NCBI GenBank assembly: GCA_965279095.1
Contig: CBDIHH010000007.1
Span: forward strand, 558,001 to 622,000
Direction: 5' to 3'
DNA from: CBDIHH01 sp965279095
GTDB lineage: Bacteria; Pseudomonadota; Alphaproteobacteria; Caulobacterales; Caulobacteraceae
Length of the DNA: 64,000 nucleotides
Shown: positions 16,065 to 23,830 of the stretch, piece by piece
Numbering within the stretch: the first letter of the stretch is position 1
Layout: every line of letters begins with the position of its first letter
Position numbers and translations under genes: made by a program
The notes under the pieces: model-generated
What the model was told of the DNA's origin: nothing
What the model saw: the letters and a program-made list of their open reading frames with translations, nothing else
Databases searched by the model: none

Positions 16065-17636
16065 TCAGAGGATGAAGTCGCCCGCTGTCAGGGGCGCCGA
16101 CGCATGCACGAAGAGCGTGAAGTCGGCCACCCCGTCGCCGTTGGCGTCGGCCTGCAGCAGATAGCCGTCCGGCCGGGCCTTGCTCACCAGCTCGCCTGGC
16201 GTCTTGGTGAACCAGGTCACCAGGGTGAAGGCGTCATCGCCGCCGGTCCGGCTGTTGGCGTCGATGGCCGACAGGTCGATCCGGTCCCCCTCCGCATGGC
16301 TGAAGTCGAGGATCTGGTCCTGGGTCCCCGAAGCGGCGCCGGAGTCCGACAGCGCTTGGAAGACGAAGGTGTCGGCGCCCCGGCCGCCCTTCAGCAGGTC
16401 GCTGCCGCCGCCGCCGATGAGGATGTCGGCGCCGTCACCGCCGATCAGCACGTCGCCGCCCGACGTCCCGATCAGACGGTCGGCCCCGGCCGTGCCCGTC
16501 GAGACCGCGCGAACGCCCTGCTGGTCCATCGCCAGGATGGCGTCGTTCATCATCGCATCGGTGGCGTTCGGATCCACCTGGAAGGCGTGGATGAAGTCGA
16601 CCTTCAGGTCCGCCCCGGTGAAGCCCGCCGGCACGGGACCGGCCCATCGGCCGCCCAGGGCCAGGTTGACCTGCATGTACATGGGCAGGTCCAGGCCTGG
16701 GGGCGTGGGCGTCGAGAAGGTCAGGACGCCGTCGGTGTAGAAATCGATCTCCTTGGCGCTCCACAGCATCCCGTAGGTGTGGAACTTGGACGTGTCGTCG
16801 ACAGTGGAATAGTGGTCGATCTTCTTCATGACGCCGTTCACGTCATAGTGGACGGTGGTGTAGGCCGCCTGGCCGCCCACGTTCTCCATGATGTCCAGCT
16901 CGTCGGGCTTGCCCGGCCCAGAGCGCACCATCCAGAAGGCGGGCCAGACGCCCTTGCCCTGGGGCAGGGCCGCGCGCATTTCGAAATAGCCGTATTTCTG
17001 GGTGAAGGTGTCGGCCGTGGTCAGCAGGCCGGACGTGTAGCCATAGTTGAACAGCTGGGACTTGAGCCCGGCCGGCGTCGGCGCGGCGTGGATATCGAGC
17101 ACGCCCCGGCTCACCGAAAAGGGATTGATCCCCAGCGGGACCAGGCCCGAGCCGCCGTAGAGCGGGTCGACATAGATCTCCTGCTCGTTGGGCAGGATGG
17201 TGTGGGCGGAGAGGGACTTGGGCCCGTTGGCGATGCCGAACGGGAAGTGGGGGGTCCATACCCCCCGCCCCGTGACGGGATCGTAGAGGCTCAGGGTGTT
17301 GAAGTCCTCGGTGAAGGTCGGCGTCAGCAGAGGCGTCGCCGCCGCGACCTTGGCCAAGGTCGCCGTCGGGGCCGCGAGCGGCAGGCTCCCGTCGGCGAAG
17401 TCAGCCCCGCTCGGCGCGCCTGGATCGTCGCCTGGGGCTACGAATGCGTGGTCGCGCCAGTCGAAGCGGTCGTCCTGCCCGGCCGCAGGCGCCGCCCACA
17501 GGGGGGACCAGTCATGCGCGCCGGGCTCATCCCGCAAGGCGCGCCAGGAGTCGCCGTCTAACTGATTTGAAAACCTGAAGTCGTGGGAGGACAAATCGTG
17601 GTCTAGACTCAATTCATCCGGATCGTTCACGCGCAT
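16065..17636 (-). CDS. Secreted GH16 glycanase with RTX repeats (type I secretion substrate)
   Basis: 523 aa, without an N-terminal signal peptide. Residues ~105-355 are a glycoside hydrolase family 16 jelly roll with the catalytic pattern ELDIME (nucleophile and acid/base glutamates) after GKGVWPAFWMV. Residues ~375-430 hold RTX calcium-binding nonapeptides (GTSGGDVLIGGDGADILIGG), and the C-terminal ~90 residues form the usual secretion-signal region ending TAGDFIL. This matches rhizobial ExsH/PlyA-type exopolysaccharide glycanases exported by a TolC-HlyD-HlyB-like machine, which is not encoded in this window. The first ~100 residues are low-complexity and acidic. Probably trims the cell's own polysaccharide or degrades beta-glucan. 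Confidence 0.9.
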   Translation of the reverse strand: MRVNDPDELSLDHDLSSHDFRFSNQLDGDSWRALRDEPGAHDWSPLWAAPAAGQDDRFDWRDHAFVAPGDDPGAPSGADFADGSLPLAAPTATLAKVAAATPLLTPTFTEDFNTLSLYDPVTGRGVWTPHFPFGIANGPKSLSAHTILPNEQEIYVDPLYGGSGLVPLGINPFSVSRGVLDIHAAPTPAGLKSQLFNYGYTSGLLTTADTFTQKYGYFEMRAALPQGKGVWPAFWMVRSGPGKPDELDIMENVGGQAAYTTVHYDVNGVMKKIDHYSTVDDTSKFHTYGMLWSAKEIDFYTDGVLTFSTPTPPGLDLPMYMQVNLALGGRWAGPVPAGFTGADLKVDFIHAFQVDPNATDAMMNDAILAMDQQGVRAVSTGTAGADRLIGTSGGDVLIGGDGADILIGGGGSDLLKGGRGADTFVFQALSDSGAASGTQDQILDFSHAEGDRIDLSAIDANSRTGGDDAFTLVTWFTKTPGELVSKARPDGYLLQADANGDGVADFTLFVHASAPLTAGDFIL

Positions 17637-17731
17637 GGCCGATCTTTCTGGATAGTCTTGATTTACGAATGCTTGGATAGGCGAGCCTCGCGAAGGTCGC
17701 GGCTAATTGTGTCGGAAATTTGGGGCGGGAC

Positions 17732-17747
17732 TGTGCGATTTGTCACA
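17732..17747. promoter_or_regulatory. CRP/FNR-like binding site upstream of the GH16 gene
   Basis: TGTGC-GATTTG-TCACA, a near-perfect match to the TGTGA-N6-TCACA dyad, located 96 bases upstream of the GH16 start codon. The spacing suits activation by a CRP/FNR-family protein. Sequence match only. Confidence 0.4.
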
Positions 17748-17887
17748 GGCAGGCGCCGGTGGGTTCCGCCTCGGAACTCCGGACGCACCTGGGCGCAGGG
17801 CAAGCGCTGATCCAACGGGATCGCTAACCCCGTCGCACCGCAGGACTCATGTCGGCGATCGCCCCAACGCGTGAGGCAGCGGTCCCT

Positions 17888-20446
17888 CTAGAGGAACAGC
17901 TTTCGCACCGTCAGACGCACCGAGCGCCCCACCGGGTCGAGCAGGTCCGGCTGGTAGCTGATCGGCACGGTCCCGGCGGCGGTGGTGACCTCCTGGCGGC
18001 TGTCGAACAGGTTGTCGATGGACAGGGTCGCGCGCGCGCCCCGCAGCCAGGGCCGGCCCCGGGCGAAGCGCTGCGAGCCGAGGTCGGCGAACAGGCGCAG
18101 GTTCACCGTCGTCAGCCCCGAGAAGGCCAGGTCCTGGCCGCCCGCTTGGCCGCCGACCCGGGTGGCGCTCTGCCAGCGGGCGTTCATGGCCACGCCGCGG
18201 CCGCCCTTGGCGTAGTTGGCCTGCAGGTCGACCTGGTGGCGGGACGTGCCGCCCCCCTGGCCGATGGCGGCGCCGTCCAGCAGGTCGAGGGTCGGCAGGC
18301 CGCTGCGGATCAGGATCTCATCGCGGAAGACCACAGTGTGATAGACGCCCACCTGGAACACGCCGGCGCCCAGGCCGCCGCCTCGGCCGCCGCGCCCGCC
18401 CCCGAACCCGCCGCCCATGCCGCCGCCGCGACCGCCCATGCCGCCGCCGAAACCTCCGGCGCCGGGGGGCGGGCCATCAGGGGGCGGCCCCTCCGGGTGA
18501 GCCCCGGCCGCGGGGGTCGCAGGGGCCGCCGCCCCGGCCGCAGGCGGGGCGCCCGGCGCGCCCGCGCCAGGCCGGCCCTGTCCGAAGCCCTGGGATTGCC
18601 GCAGCCGCTGCATGAGCGCGACGTTGGGCGTCCCGTCGGCGTTGGCCATGGCGCCCAGCTCGGGCGGCCCCTTGGTGGCCAGGGTCTTGGAGAAGGTGAA
18701 GCCGTAGCGCAGCTCCTCGCGATCCTGGCGGGCGAAATTCACCGGGCGGGCGTCGATCTGCACCAGGGCGCCGGAGGCGTCGCGCACGAAGCGGTCCGGG
18801 AAGGCGCTCTCCACCTGGGTGCTGGCCGAGGGGAAGGCGGTGGCGAGGTCGCGCGACCGGGTCGCGGTGTAGTTCGCCTGGAAGGTGAGATTGCGCGCAT
18901 CGAAGGGCTTGAAGGTGACGCCCAGTTTCAGCACCCGCCGCTCGCCGGCGTTCAGGTCGGGATTGCCGCCGTCCAGGCGGATGACGTCGGCGGTGACGCC
19001 GCGGCGCAGGTCGAACACCCGCACGCCCGGCGTGGCCTGCACCGGATCGCCGAGCTGGTTGACGCTGGGCGCCTCGTCGGACTGGCTGACCGAGGCCAGC
19101 ACGCGCAGCGGCTTGATCGGCGTCCAGTTCAGCCCGTAGCCGATGGTGGTCAGGGCGCCGAAGTCGGACAGGTTCTGGGCCGCCACATTGACGTTGGCCG
19201 AGATGGCGCCGATGCCCGCGGGGATTCCCTCGCCGCGCCGGGTGATCGGCAGATCGAGGCTGGCGCGGACCTCGCCGATGTCGCGCGCGAGCTCGGTGGA
19301 GCGGGACACGCCGGCGCGTAGCGAATCGCTGTCGAACCTCTGGGCCTGGACCTTGCCGGCCAGGGTGGCGCTGGCCTGGCCCGCGGGCAGGCTGAACAGG
19401 GCGCGGTTGACCACCGCGTCCGAGGTGGCGGTGGTGGTCACCGACTTGGACCGGTCGGTGTAGGCCAGGACACTGCTGGCGCGCTCGGTGGTGCTGCGGC
19501 TCTCGGACCGCTCGACCCCGCCCGTATAGGACCACTGCCAGCCGGCGTAGGCGCCATTGACCACCGCCCCCAGGCTGCCGTCCCGGGTTTCGCTGTGACG
19601 GTCCAGGGCTTCGGCGGAGAAGGGAGAGAGACCCAGCTCGCTGTCGCTCTGGGCGGTCTCGACGGCGCCGTTGATCGTCCCGGAGACGCCGCCGCCCAGG
19701 GGCTGGGTCAGCACGCCGTTGACCGACAGGCTGCGGGTCTCGGGATTGAGGGTGCGAAAGGCGCCGTCGGTGAAGCCGGCGATGGTGCGCTCGCTCTGCA
19801 GGATCGGCTGGTCCTTGGCCGCCTTGACCCCCAGCTGCAGGCGACGCTCGCGGCGGATGTGCAGCAGGTTGGCGTCAAGGGTGGCGCCCTCCCCACCCCC
19901 CGCCTGGGTCGGCGCCGAGGCGCCGGCCTCCGCCGTCACCGCCCGGAAGCGCTGGCGCAGGACGAAGTTCAGCACCCGCTGGTCGGCGGGATAGCCGTAT
20001 TTGAGGGAGACCTCCTCGGGCAGGATGTCGATGCGGGCGATGGCCTCGGTGGGCAGGTCGCGGATCTCGCGGAAGCCGGAGGTGCGCGCGCCGTTGATCA
20101 GGATCACCGGATGGCCGCCCCGGGCGCTGGTCCCCAGCTGCGGCGCCAGGGCGTCGATCAGGTCCGTCACACTGGTCACCCCATAGGCGCGGATATCCGC
20201 CGGGTTCAGCGTCAGCTCCGGCTTGATGTCGCCGAGGACGGCGCCGCGCAGCCGGGTCACGCCCTTGACGACGATCTCTTCCACGGCGTCGTCGCCGAGG
20301 GCGTCGTCGACGGCGGGCGCCGCGGCCCCGGGGGGCGCCGGGGCCTGGGCGTGGGCGGGCAGGGCGCCGAGGGCGGCCAGGGAGACGCCGGCCAGGAGGG
20401 CCAGGAGGCGGGGGGTCAGGCGGTCGGAAGGCGGGACGTGACGCAA
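17888..20446 (-). CDS. TonB-dependent receptor-like outer-membrane protein with Gly-rich insert
   Basis: 852 aa. The signal peptide ends near LPAHAQAPAP. A plug domain (~50-160: VEEIVVKGV, SVTDLIDALAPQLGTSARGG, ILINGARTSGFREI, RIDILPEE) is followed by a long beta-rich barrel. Residues ~630-695 interrupt the barrel with Pro/Ala- then Gly/Arg/Phe/Met-rich sequence (GGFGGGMGGRGGGMGGGFGG). The protein ends with the aromatic-containing strand RLTVRKLFL. The start is TTG at 20446, supported by AGAGG eight bases upstream. It is plausibly an iron-complex or carbohydrate importer, but the plug lacks a clear substrate signature and no partner genes adjoin. Confidence 0.8.
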   Translation of the reverse strand: MRHVPPSDRLTPRLLALLAGVSLAALGALPAHAQAPAPPGAAAPAVDDALGDDAVEEIVVKGVTRLRGAVLGDIKPELTLNPADIRAYGVTSVTDLIDALAPQLGTSARGGHPVILINGARTSGFREIRDLPTEAIARIDILPEEVSLKYGYPADQRVLNFVLRQRFRAVTAEAGASAPTQAGGGEGATLDANLLHIRRERRLQLGVKAAKDQPILQSERTIAGFTDGAFRTLNPETRSLSVNGVLTQPLGGGVSGTINGAVETAQSDSELGLSPFSAEALDRHSETRDGSLGAVVNGAYAGWQWSYTGGVERSESRSTTERASSVLAYTDRSKSVTTTATSDAVVNRALFSLPAGQASATLAGKVQAQRFDSDSLRAGVSRSTELARDIGEVRASLDLPITRRGEGIPAGIGAISANVNVAAQNLSDFGALTTIGYGLNWTPIKPLRVLASVSQSDEAPSVNQLGDPVQATPGVRVFDLRRGVTADVIRLDGGNPDLNAGERRVLKLGVTFKPFDARNLTFQANYTATRSRDLATAFPSASTQVESAFPDRFVRDASGALVQIDARPVNFARQDREELRYGFTFSKTLATKGPPELGAMANADGTPNVALMQRLRQSQGFGQGRPGAGAPGAPPAAGAAAPATPAAGAHPEGPPPDGPPPGAGGFGGGMGGRGGGMGGGFGGGRGGRGGGLGAGVFQVGVYHTVVFRDEILIRSGLPTLDLLDGAAIGQGGGTSRHQVDLQANYAKGGRGVAMNARWQSATRVGGQAGGQDLAFSGLTTVNLRLFADLGSQRFARGRPWLRGARATLSIDNLFDSRQEVTTAAGTVPISYQPDLLDPVGRSVRLTVRKLFL

Positions 20447-20596
20447 GCGGGCAACCTCTTGGAACTATCGCTGTGACCGGTCTGTAGCGGTCGCCTGTGG
20501 CGGACCTATGGTCGCCCCGTCCTGAACGGCCGATGACCCGGTTTCCGTCGCCCCGGCCAACGTTTTTTCTTGGCGGCGGCCGGCCAGGGCCCGCGA

Positions 20597-21964
20597 TCAG
20601 CCGTCCAGGGCCGCCGCGAAAGCCTCCAGGGCCCCCTCGGCCTGGCCGGCGTCGAGGGCCGCGACCGCCCGTTCGAACCGACCGGGCCCCAGGGCGCCAT
20701 CCATCAGGGCGCGCGCCTTGTCGCGCCGCTGCGCGCGGTCGGTGGGGTTGGTGCTGTCGCCGAGGGGATGGATGACCGTCCGGGTCTGGGTCTCGCCGCC
20801 CGCCCACCGCACGGTGACGCGGGCCGGCCGTCCCTCGGGATAGCGGGCGTCGAGGGCGGTGTCATGAACCACCGTGACCCTGGCCATCAGGGCGGCGGCC
20901 GCAGGGTTGTCGACGCCGGCGTCGAGCGCCTCGGTAGTGAGGCCGCCGGGCAGCAGGCTGGCGGCGACGGCGGCCTTGACGCTGAAGCGGGCGGCCAGAT
21001 CGTTGACCGGGGTCCCGGCGTCATAGTCCAGGGCGTGGGCGTACAGGGCCACCTCCACGGCCTCGGCCTGACCCGCGCCCGGCGGCCGCCCAGCGGCGAG
21101 GGCCGCGATAGCGTCGGCCGCGCCGTGCAGGTGGGCGCAGACCGGGTGCACCTTGAGATAGGCGTTCATGACCTCATGGTGCGACCAGCCACCGTCCTCG
21201 CCGATGCCGTAGAGAAGCTGGGCCGGGTCGAAGGCCGCGCCGATCCTGGGCCCGAAGTAGCGCTCGAGCGACCCCTCCAGCGACTGCAGGCCCGCCTGGG
21301 CGGCGCGGGCGGCGCTGAGGGCGGTGACGCAGCCAAGGCCGATATAGAGGTGGTGCACGGTGGCGCCTGCCGCCGGCGTCTCGCGATAGCCCATGGACGC
21401 GACCGCCGCTGCCCCCTCGATGGCCTCGGCGATGACGCATGCGTCACCCCCCGACAGCAGGTGGGCCGCCGCCGCCGCCGCCCCGACGCAGGCCCAGGAT
21501 CCGGCGTCGTGGAGCAGGGGGTCGAAGCCGTTCAGGGCCATGCCGACCCGGGTCCCGACCTCATAGCCGGCGACCAGGGCGCCCATAACGGCCTCGAGGC
21601 TCGCCCCTTCGCTTTGGGCAAGGGCCAGCAGAACCGGGACCAGGTGGCTGGCGGGATGGCCCCGCGCCATGCGGTGGCCGTCCTGAAGCTGCAGCACCGT
21701 GGTGGCCCCGCCATTGACCAGGGCGGCCTGCAGCTCTCCCGCGCGGCCTCCGCCGATCACCGTGCAGGGTCCGCTCCCAGGGCCCTGGCCATCGCGGAAC
21801 GGCCGGTAGCTGGGGTGCGCCCCGCCAGCGGCGATGACGGCGACGGTGTCGAGCATCAGGTCCTCGGCCTGGGCCCGTACGGCCTCGGGCAGCTCGCGGC
21901 AGCGGGTGTCCGCGGCGGCGGCGGCCAGGGCGCGGGCGAAGGGGGAGGCTGACACGGTGATCAT
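20597..21964 (-). CDS. MmgE/PrpD-family protein
   Basis: 455 aa, the full length of the 2-methylcitrate dehydratase (PrpD)/MmgE fold. Visible features are DLMLDTVAVIAAGG near the N-terminus, QLQDGHRMARGHPASHLVPVLLALAQ containing the conserved D/H/H cluster, and GYEVGTRVG. The family also includes aconitate decarboxylase, so the reaction cannot be fixed without neighbours. There is no prpB/prpC nearby, which argues against a propionate operon. The start is ATG 21964, divergent from hsp20. Confidence 0.85.
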   Translation of the reverse strand: MITVSASPFARALAAAAADTRCRELPEAVRAQAEDLMLDTVAVIAAGGAHPSYRPFRDGQGPGSGPCTVIGGGRAGELQAALVNGGATTVLQLQDGHRMARGHPASHLVPVLLALAQSEGASLEAVMGALVAGYEVGTRVGMALNGFDPLLHDAGSWACVGAAAAAAHLLSGGDACVIAEAIEGAAAVASMGYRETPAAGATVHHLYIGLGCVTALSAARAAQAGLQSLEGSLERYFGPRIGAAFDPAQLLYGIGEDGGWSHHEVMNAYLKVHPVCAHLHGAADAIAALAAGRPPGAGQAEAVEVALYAHALDYDAGTPVNDLAARFSVKAAVAASLLPGGLTTEALDAGVDNPAAAALMARVTVVHDTALDARYPEGRPARVTVRWAGGETQTRTVIHPLGDSTNPTDRAQRRDKARALMDGALGPGRFERAVAALDAGQAEGALEAFAAALDG

Positions 21965-22036
21965 CCGCCCAGGCTACGCCATCCCCGCGCCCCGCGCCCA
22001 GGGCGGTGGGCGGGGCTGGCCGCACGGCGGGCGCCG

Positions 22037-22065
22037 CTTGCGCACCGGGCCTTGCCCACCCATCT
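22037..22065 (+). promoter_or_regulatory. Sigma-32 heat-shock promoter of hsp20
   Basis: CTTGCGC (22037-22043), a 14-base spacer, then ACCCATCT (22058-22065). This fits the heat-shock consensus CTTGAAA-N11-15-CCCCATNT well. Transcription would start near 22073, giving a ~66-nt leader before the hsp20 ATG. Confidence 0.6.
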
Positions 22066-22109
22066 TAGCCCCTGTCGCCGGCGCCGCAACTTGGGCCGGG
22101 GACACTGTG

Positions 22110-22133
22110 GAAGTCGCTTGCAGCGAGGGCTTC
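22110..22133 (+). promoter_or_regulatory. Possible RNA thermometer stem over the hsp20 ribosome-binding site
   Basis: In the leader, GAAG (22110-22113) can pair with CTTC (22130-22133) and inside it CGCT (22115-22118) with AGCG (22122-22125). The GAGG Shine-Dalgarno (22125-22128) is held on the 3' side of the stem. Weak stems of this kind just before small heat-shock genes are characteristic of ROSE-type thermometers. The pairing is seen; function is inferred. Confidence 0.35.
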
Positions 22134-22138
22134 GTGAG

Positions 22139-22567
22139 ATGACCAGGAGTTTGCTTTTCGACAGCCCGTTCCTGCTGGGTTTCGACCATATGCGGGAGCT
22201 GGTGGACCGCGCCTCGCGCGCGGCCAGCGAAGGCTATCCCCCCTACAATGTGGAGGAGACCGGTGACGGTCGCCTCAGGATCAGCCTGGCGGTGGCGGGG
22301 TTCTCCCCTGACCAGCTTCAGGTGACGGTCGAGGACAACCAGCTGGTCGTCGCCGGCCGCAGGGACGGCGAAGCCCCCCGGGAGACCGGCGAGCGCGCCT
22401 ATCTGCACCGGGGCATCGCCGCCCGCGGCTTCATCCGCAACTTCGTGCTGGCGGAAGGCATGGAGATCGAGGGCGCCGCCCTGGAGCACGGCCTGCTCCA
22501 CATCGATGTGACCCGACGCCAGCCGGAAAAGCTGGTGAAGCGTATCCCCATCAAGGCGGCCGGCTGA
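22139..22567 (+). CDS. Hsp20/IbpA-type small heat-shock chaperone
   Basis: 142 aa with a single alpha-crystallin domain (~35-130): YNVEETGDGRLRISLAVAGF, the VTVEDNQLVVAGRR strands, GFIRNFVLAEGMEI and GLLHIDVTRRQPEK. It prevents aggregation of unfolding cytosolic proteins as an oligomer. It lacks the canonical IxI tail motif, ending in KRIPIKAAG where IPI may serve. ATG 22139 is chosen by family N-terminus (SLLFDSPFLLGFD); the frame is open upstream. It is followed 43 bases later by a DUF1150 gene, the usual alphaproteobacterial pairing, and preceded by a sigma-32-like promoter. Confidence 0.95.
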   Translation: MTRSLLFDSPFLLGFDHMRELVDRASRAASEGYPPYNVEETGDGRLRISLAVAGFSPDQLQVTVEDNQLVVAGRRDGEAPRETGERAYLHRGIAARGFIRNFVLAEGMEIEGAALEHGLLHIDVTRRQPEKLVKRIPIKAAG

Positions 22568-22610
22568 ACCCGCGGCGCCCTGGGGAGTTTGAGTAACTGG
22601 AGGTGGTCTG

Positions 22611-22865
22611 ATGACACCGATACTGACGAGTGAAGCCTTCGCGGCGCTGGGCGCGCCCGACCTGGTCTATGTCCGCCCGATCAAGGCCAAGGACGTCATT
22701 GGCGCCGCCCCTGTGGAAGCCGTCAAGGGCTTCACCCTGGACCCCGACCAGACGCTCTACGCCGTGCACAGCGCCGACGGCGCCCGTCTCGCCGTCCTCA
22801 CGGACCGCGCCTCAGCCATGGCCGCCGCCCTGGCGCACGAACTCGCGCCGGTGTCGGTCCACTAG
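22611..22865 (+). CDS. DUF1150 family protein
   Basis: 84 aa, soluble and without a signal. It shows the DUF1150 pattern: APDLVYVRPIKAKDV, GFTLDPDQTLYAVHSADGARLAVLTDR and AMAAALAHEL. These small proteins commonly sit next to hsp20 genes in Alphaproteobacteria; their function is not established. A strong GGAGG lies just upstream of the ATG. It probably shares the heat-shock transcript with hsp20. Confidence 0.88.
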   Translation: MTPILTSEAFAALGAPDLVYVRPIKAKDVIGAAPVEAVKGFTLDPDQTLYAVHSADGARLAVLTDRASAMAAALAHELAPVSVH

Positions 22866-22890
22866 CCAGCGCGCCTCACCGCACCGTGAT

Positions 22891-22918
22891 CCGTCCTCAG
22901 GCCCCTACCTGAGGACGG
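22891..22918. terminator. Hairpin between convergent DUF1150 and modA genes
   Basis: CCGTCCTCAGG (22891-22901) pairs perfectly with CCTGAGGACGG (22908-22918) across a 6-nt loop. It lies between the two convergent genes and covers the modA stop. No T-run on either side, so a bidirectional but possibly weak or Rho-assisted terminator. Confidence 0.5.
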
Positions 22919-23666
22919 TGAAGCCGTATTTTTCGAAGATCTCCCGGCCCCTCGCGCCGTTCAGATAGGCAAGGAACCGGCGCGCCTCGGGGTTCCCGGA
23001 CGCCTTGAGCACCGCGGCTGGATAGATGATCTTCGGGTGCGAGGCCGGCGGGAACAGGCCGACGATCCGGACCTTCGGATCGGCCTTGGCGTCGGTGTCA
23101 TAGACGATCCCCAAGGGCGCCTCGCCGCGCGAAACATAGAGCAGGGCGGTGCGCACGTTCTCGGCCGACGCCAGCCGGTCCTTCACCGACTCCCATACCC
23201 CGAGCGACGTCAGGGCGGCGCGCCCGTATTTGCCGGCCGGAACCTCCGGCGCGGCCATGGCCAGTCGCCCATCGCCCAGCGCCCTGGCCAGGGGCATGTT
23301 GCGCCCGACGACCAGCTTCACCGGCGAGGCGGCGGGGGCGATCAGGGCCAGGCGGTTGGTGAGCAGCGCCCGGCGGCTGGCGGGGATGATCAGCCCGCGC
23401 GCGGCGACATAGTCCATCCAATCCTGGTCGGCCGACACGAACACGTCCGCCGGCGCCCCCTGTTCGATCTGACGGGCCAGGGCGGAGGACGCGGCGTAGG
23501 AGATCTGCACCGGTGGTCCGCCCGACTTGGTGAAACTCGCCGCGGCCTCGTCCAGGGCGTTCTTCAGCGAGGCGGCGGCCAGAACCGTGATCGGCGCAGC
23601 GGCGGCCCCGGCCGCGGTGGCGAAGCTCAGGGCCAAGGCCAGGACGAGACGTCGAACCACCCGCAT
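22905..23666 (-). CDS. modA: Molybdate ABC transporter substrate-binding protein
   Basis: 253 aa. The signal peptide ends near AGAAAAP. The type-II periplasmic binding fold shows the ModA hallmarks LAAASLKNALDEAAASFTKS, YAASSALARQIEQGAPADVFVSAD, and the late GEAPLGIVYDTDA segment. It captures molybdate or tungstate in the periplasm for a ModBC importer. modB and modC are not adjacent: upstream is the divergent sulfotransferase gene and downstream is DUF1150. It therefore acts with a transporter encoded elsewhere. A ModE-like site lies 15 bases upstream of the start. Confidence 0.92.
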   Translation of the reverse strand: MRVVRRLVLALALSFATAAGAAAAPITVLAAASLKNALDEAAASFTKSGGPPVQISYAASSALARQIEQGAPADVFVSADQDWMDYVAARGLIIPASRRALLTNRLALIAPAASPVKLVVGRNMPLARALGDGRLAMAAPEVPAGKYGRAALTSLGVWESVKDRLASAENVRTALLYVSRGEAPLGIVYDTDAKADPKVRIVGLFPPASHPKIIYPAAVLKASGNPEARRFLAYLNGARGREIFEKYGFTVLR

Positions 23667-23680
23667 GGCGGCGTGAACTC

Positions 23681-23706
23681 CGATAATGGGAAAGCCTACA
23701 TAACCG
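23681..23706. promoter_or_regulatory. Putative ModE-type operator upstream of modA
   Basis: CGATAATGG...GCCTACATAACCG resembles the E. coli modA operator. The right half GCCTACATAAC is identical and the left half is weaker. It lies directly upstream of modA in the divergent promoter region, where molybdate-bound ModE would repress. Match made from memory of the operator. Confidence 0.4.
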
Positions 23707-23830
23707 TAGCGCCATCAGGGCGCCACGGGCGTCATACCGGGGGTCTAGCTGCGGCCCTCCCACCGTCCCTCTCCCCATGCCAAGGTTTGGTCGCGACCCG
23801 GGAAACACTGGGCGGTACGAGGGCGGGACG

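Noticed and set aside
15480..17561. A 693-codon plus-strand frame across the EamA and GH16 genes
   Set aside because: It runs out of phase with EamA and antisense to GH16, has no recognisable domain, and begins inside a real gene.
20597..21964. prpD of a methylcitrate cycle
   Set aside because: No prpB, prpC or prpR is adjacent; the MmgE/PrpD family is functionally mixed, so no gene symbol was given.
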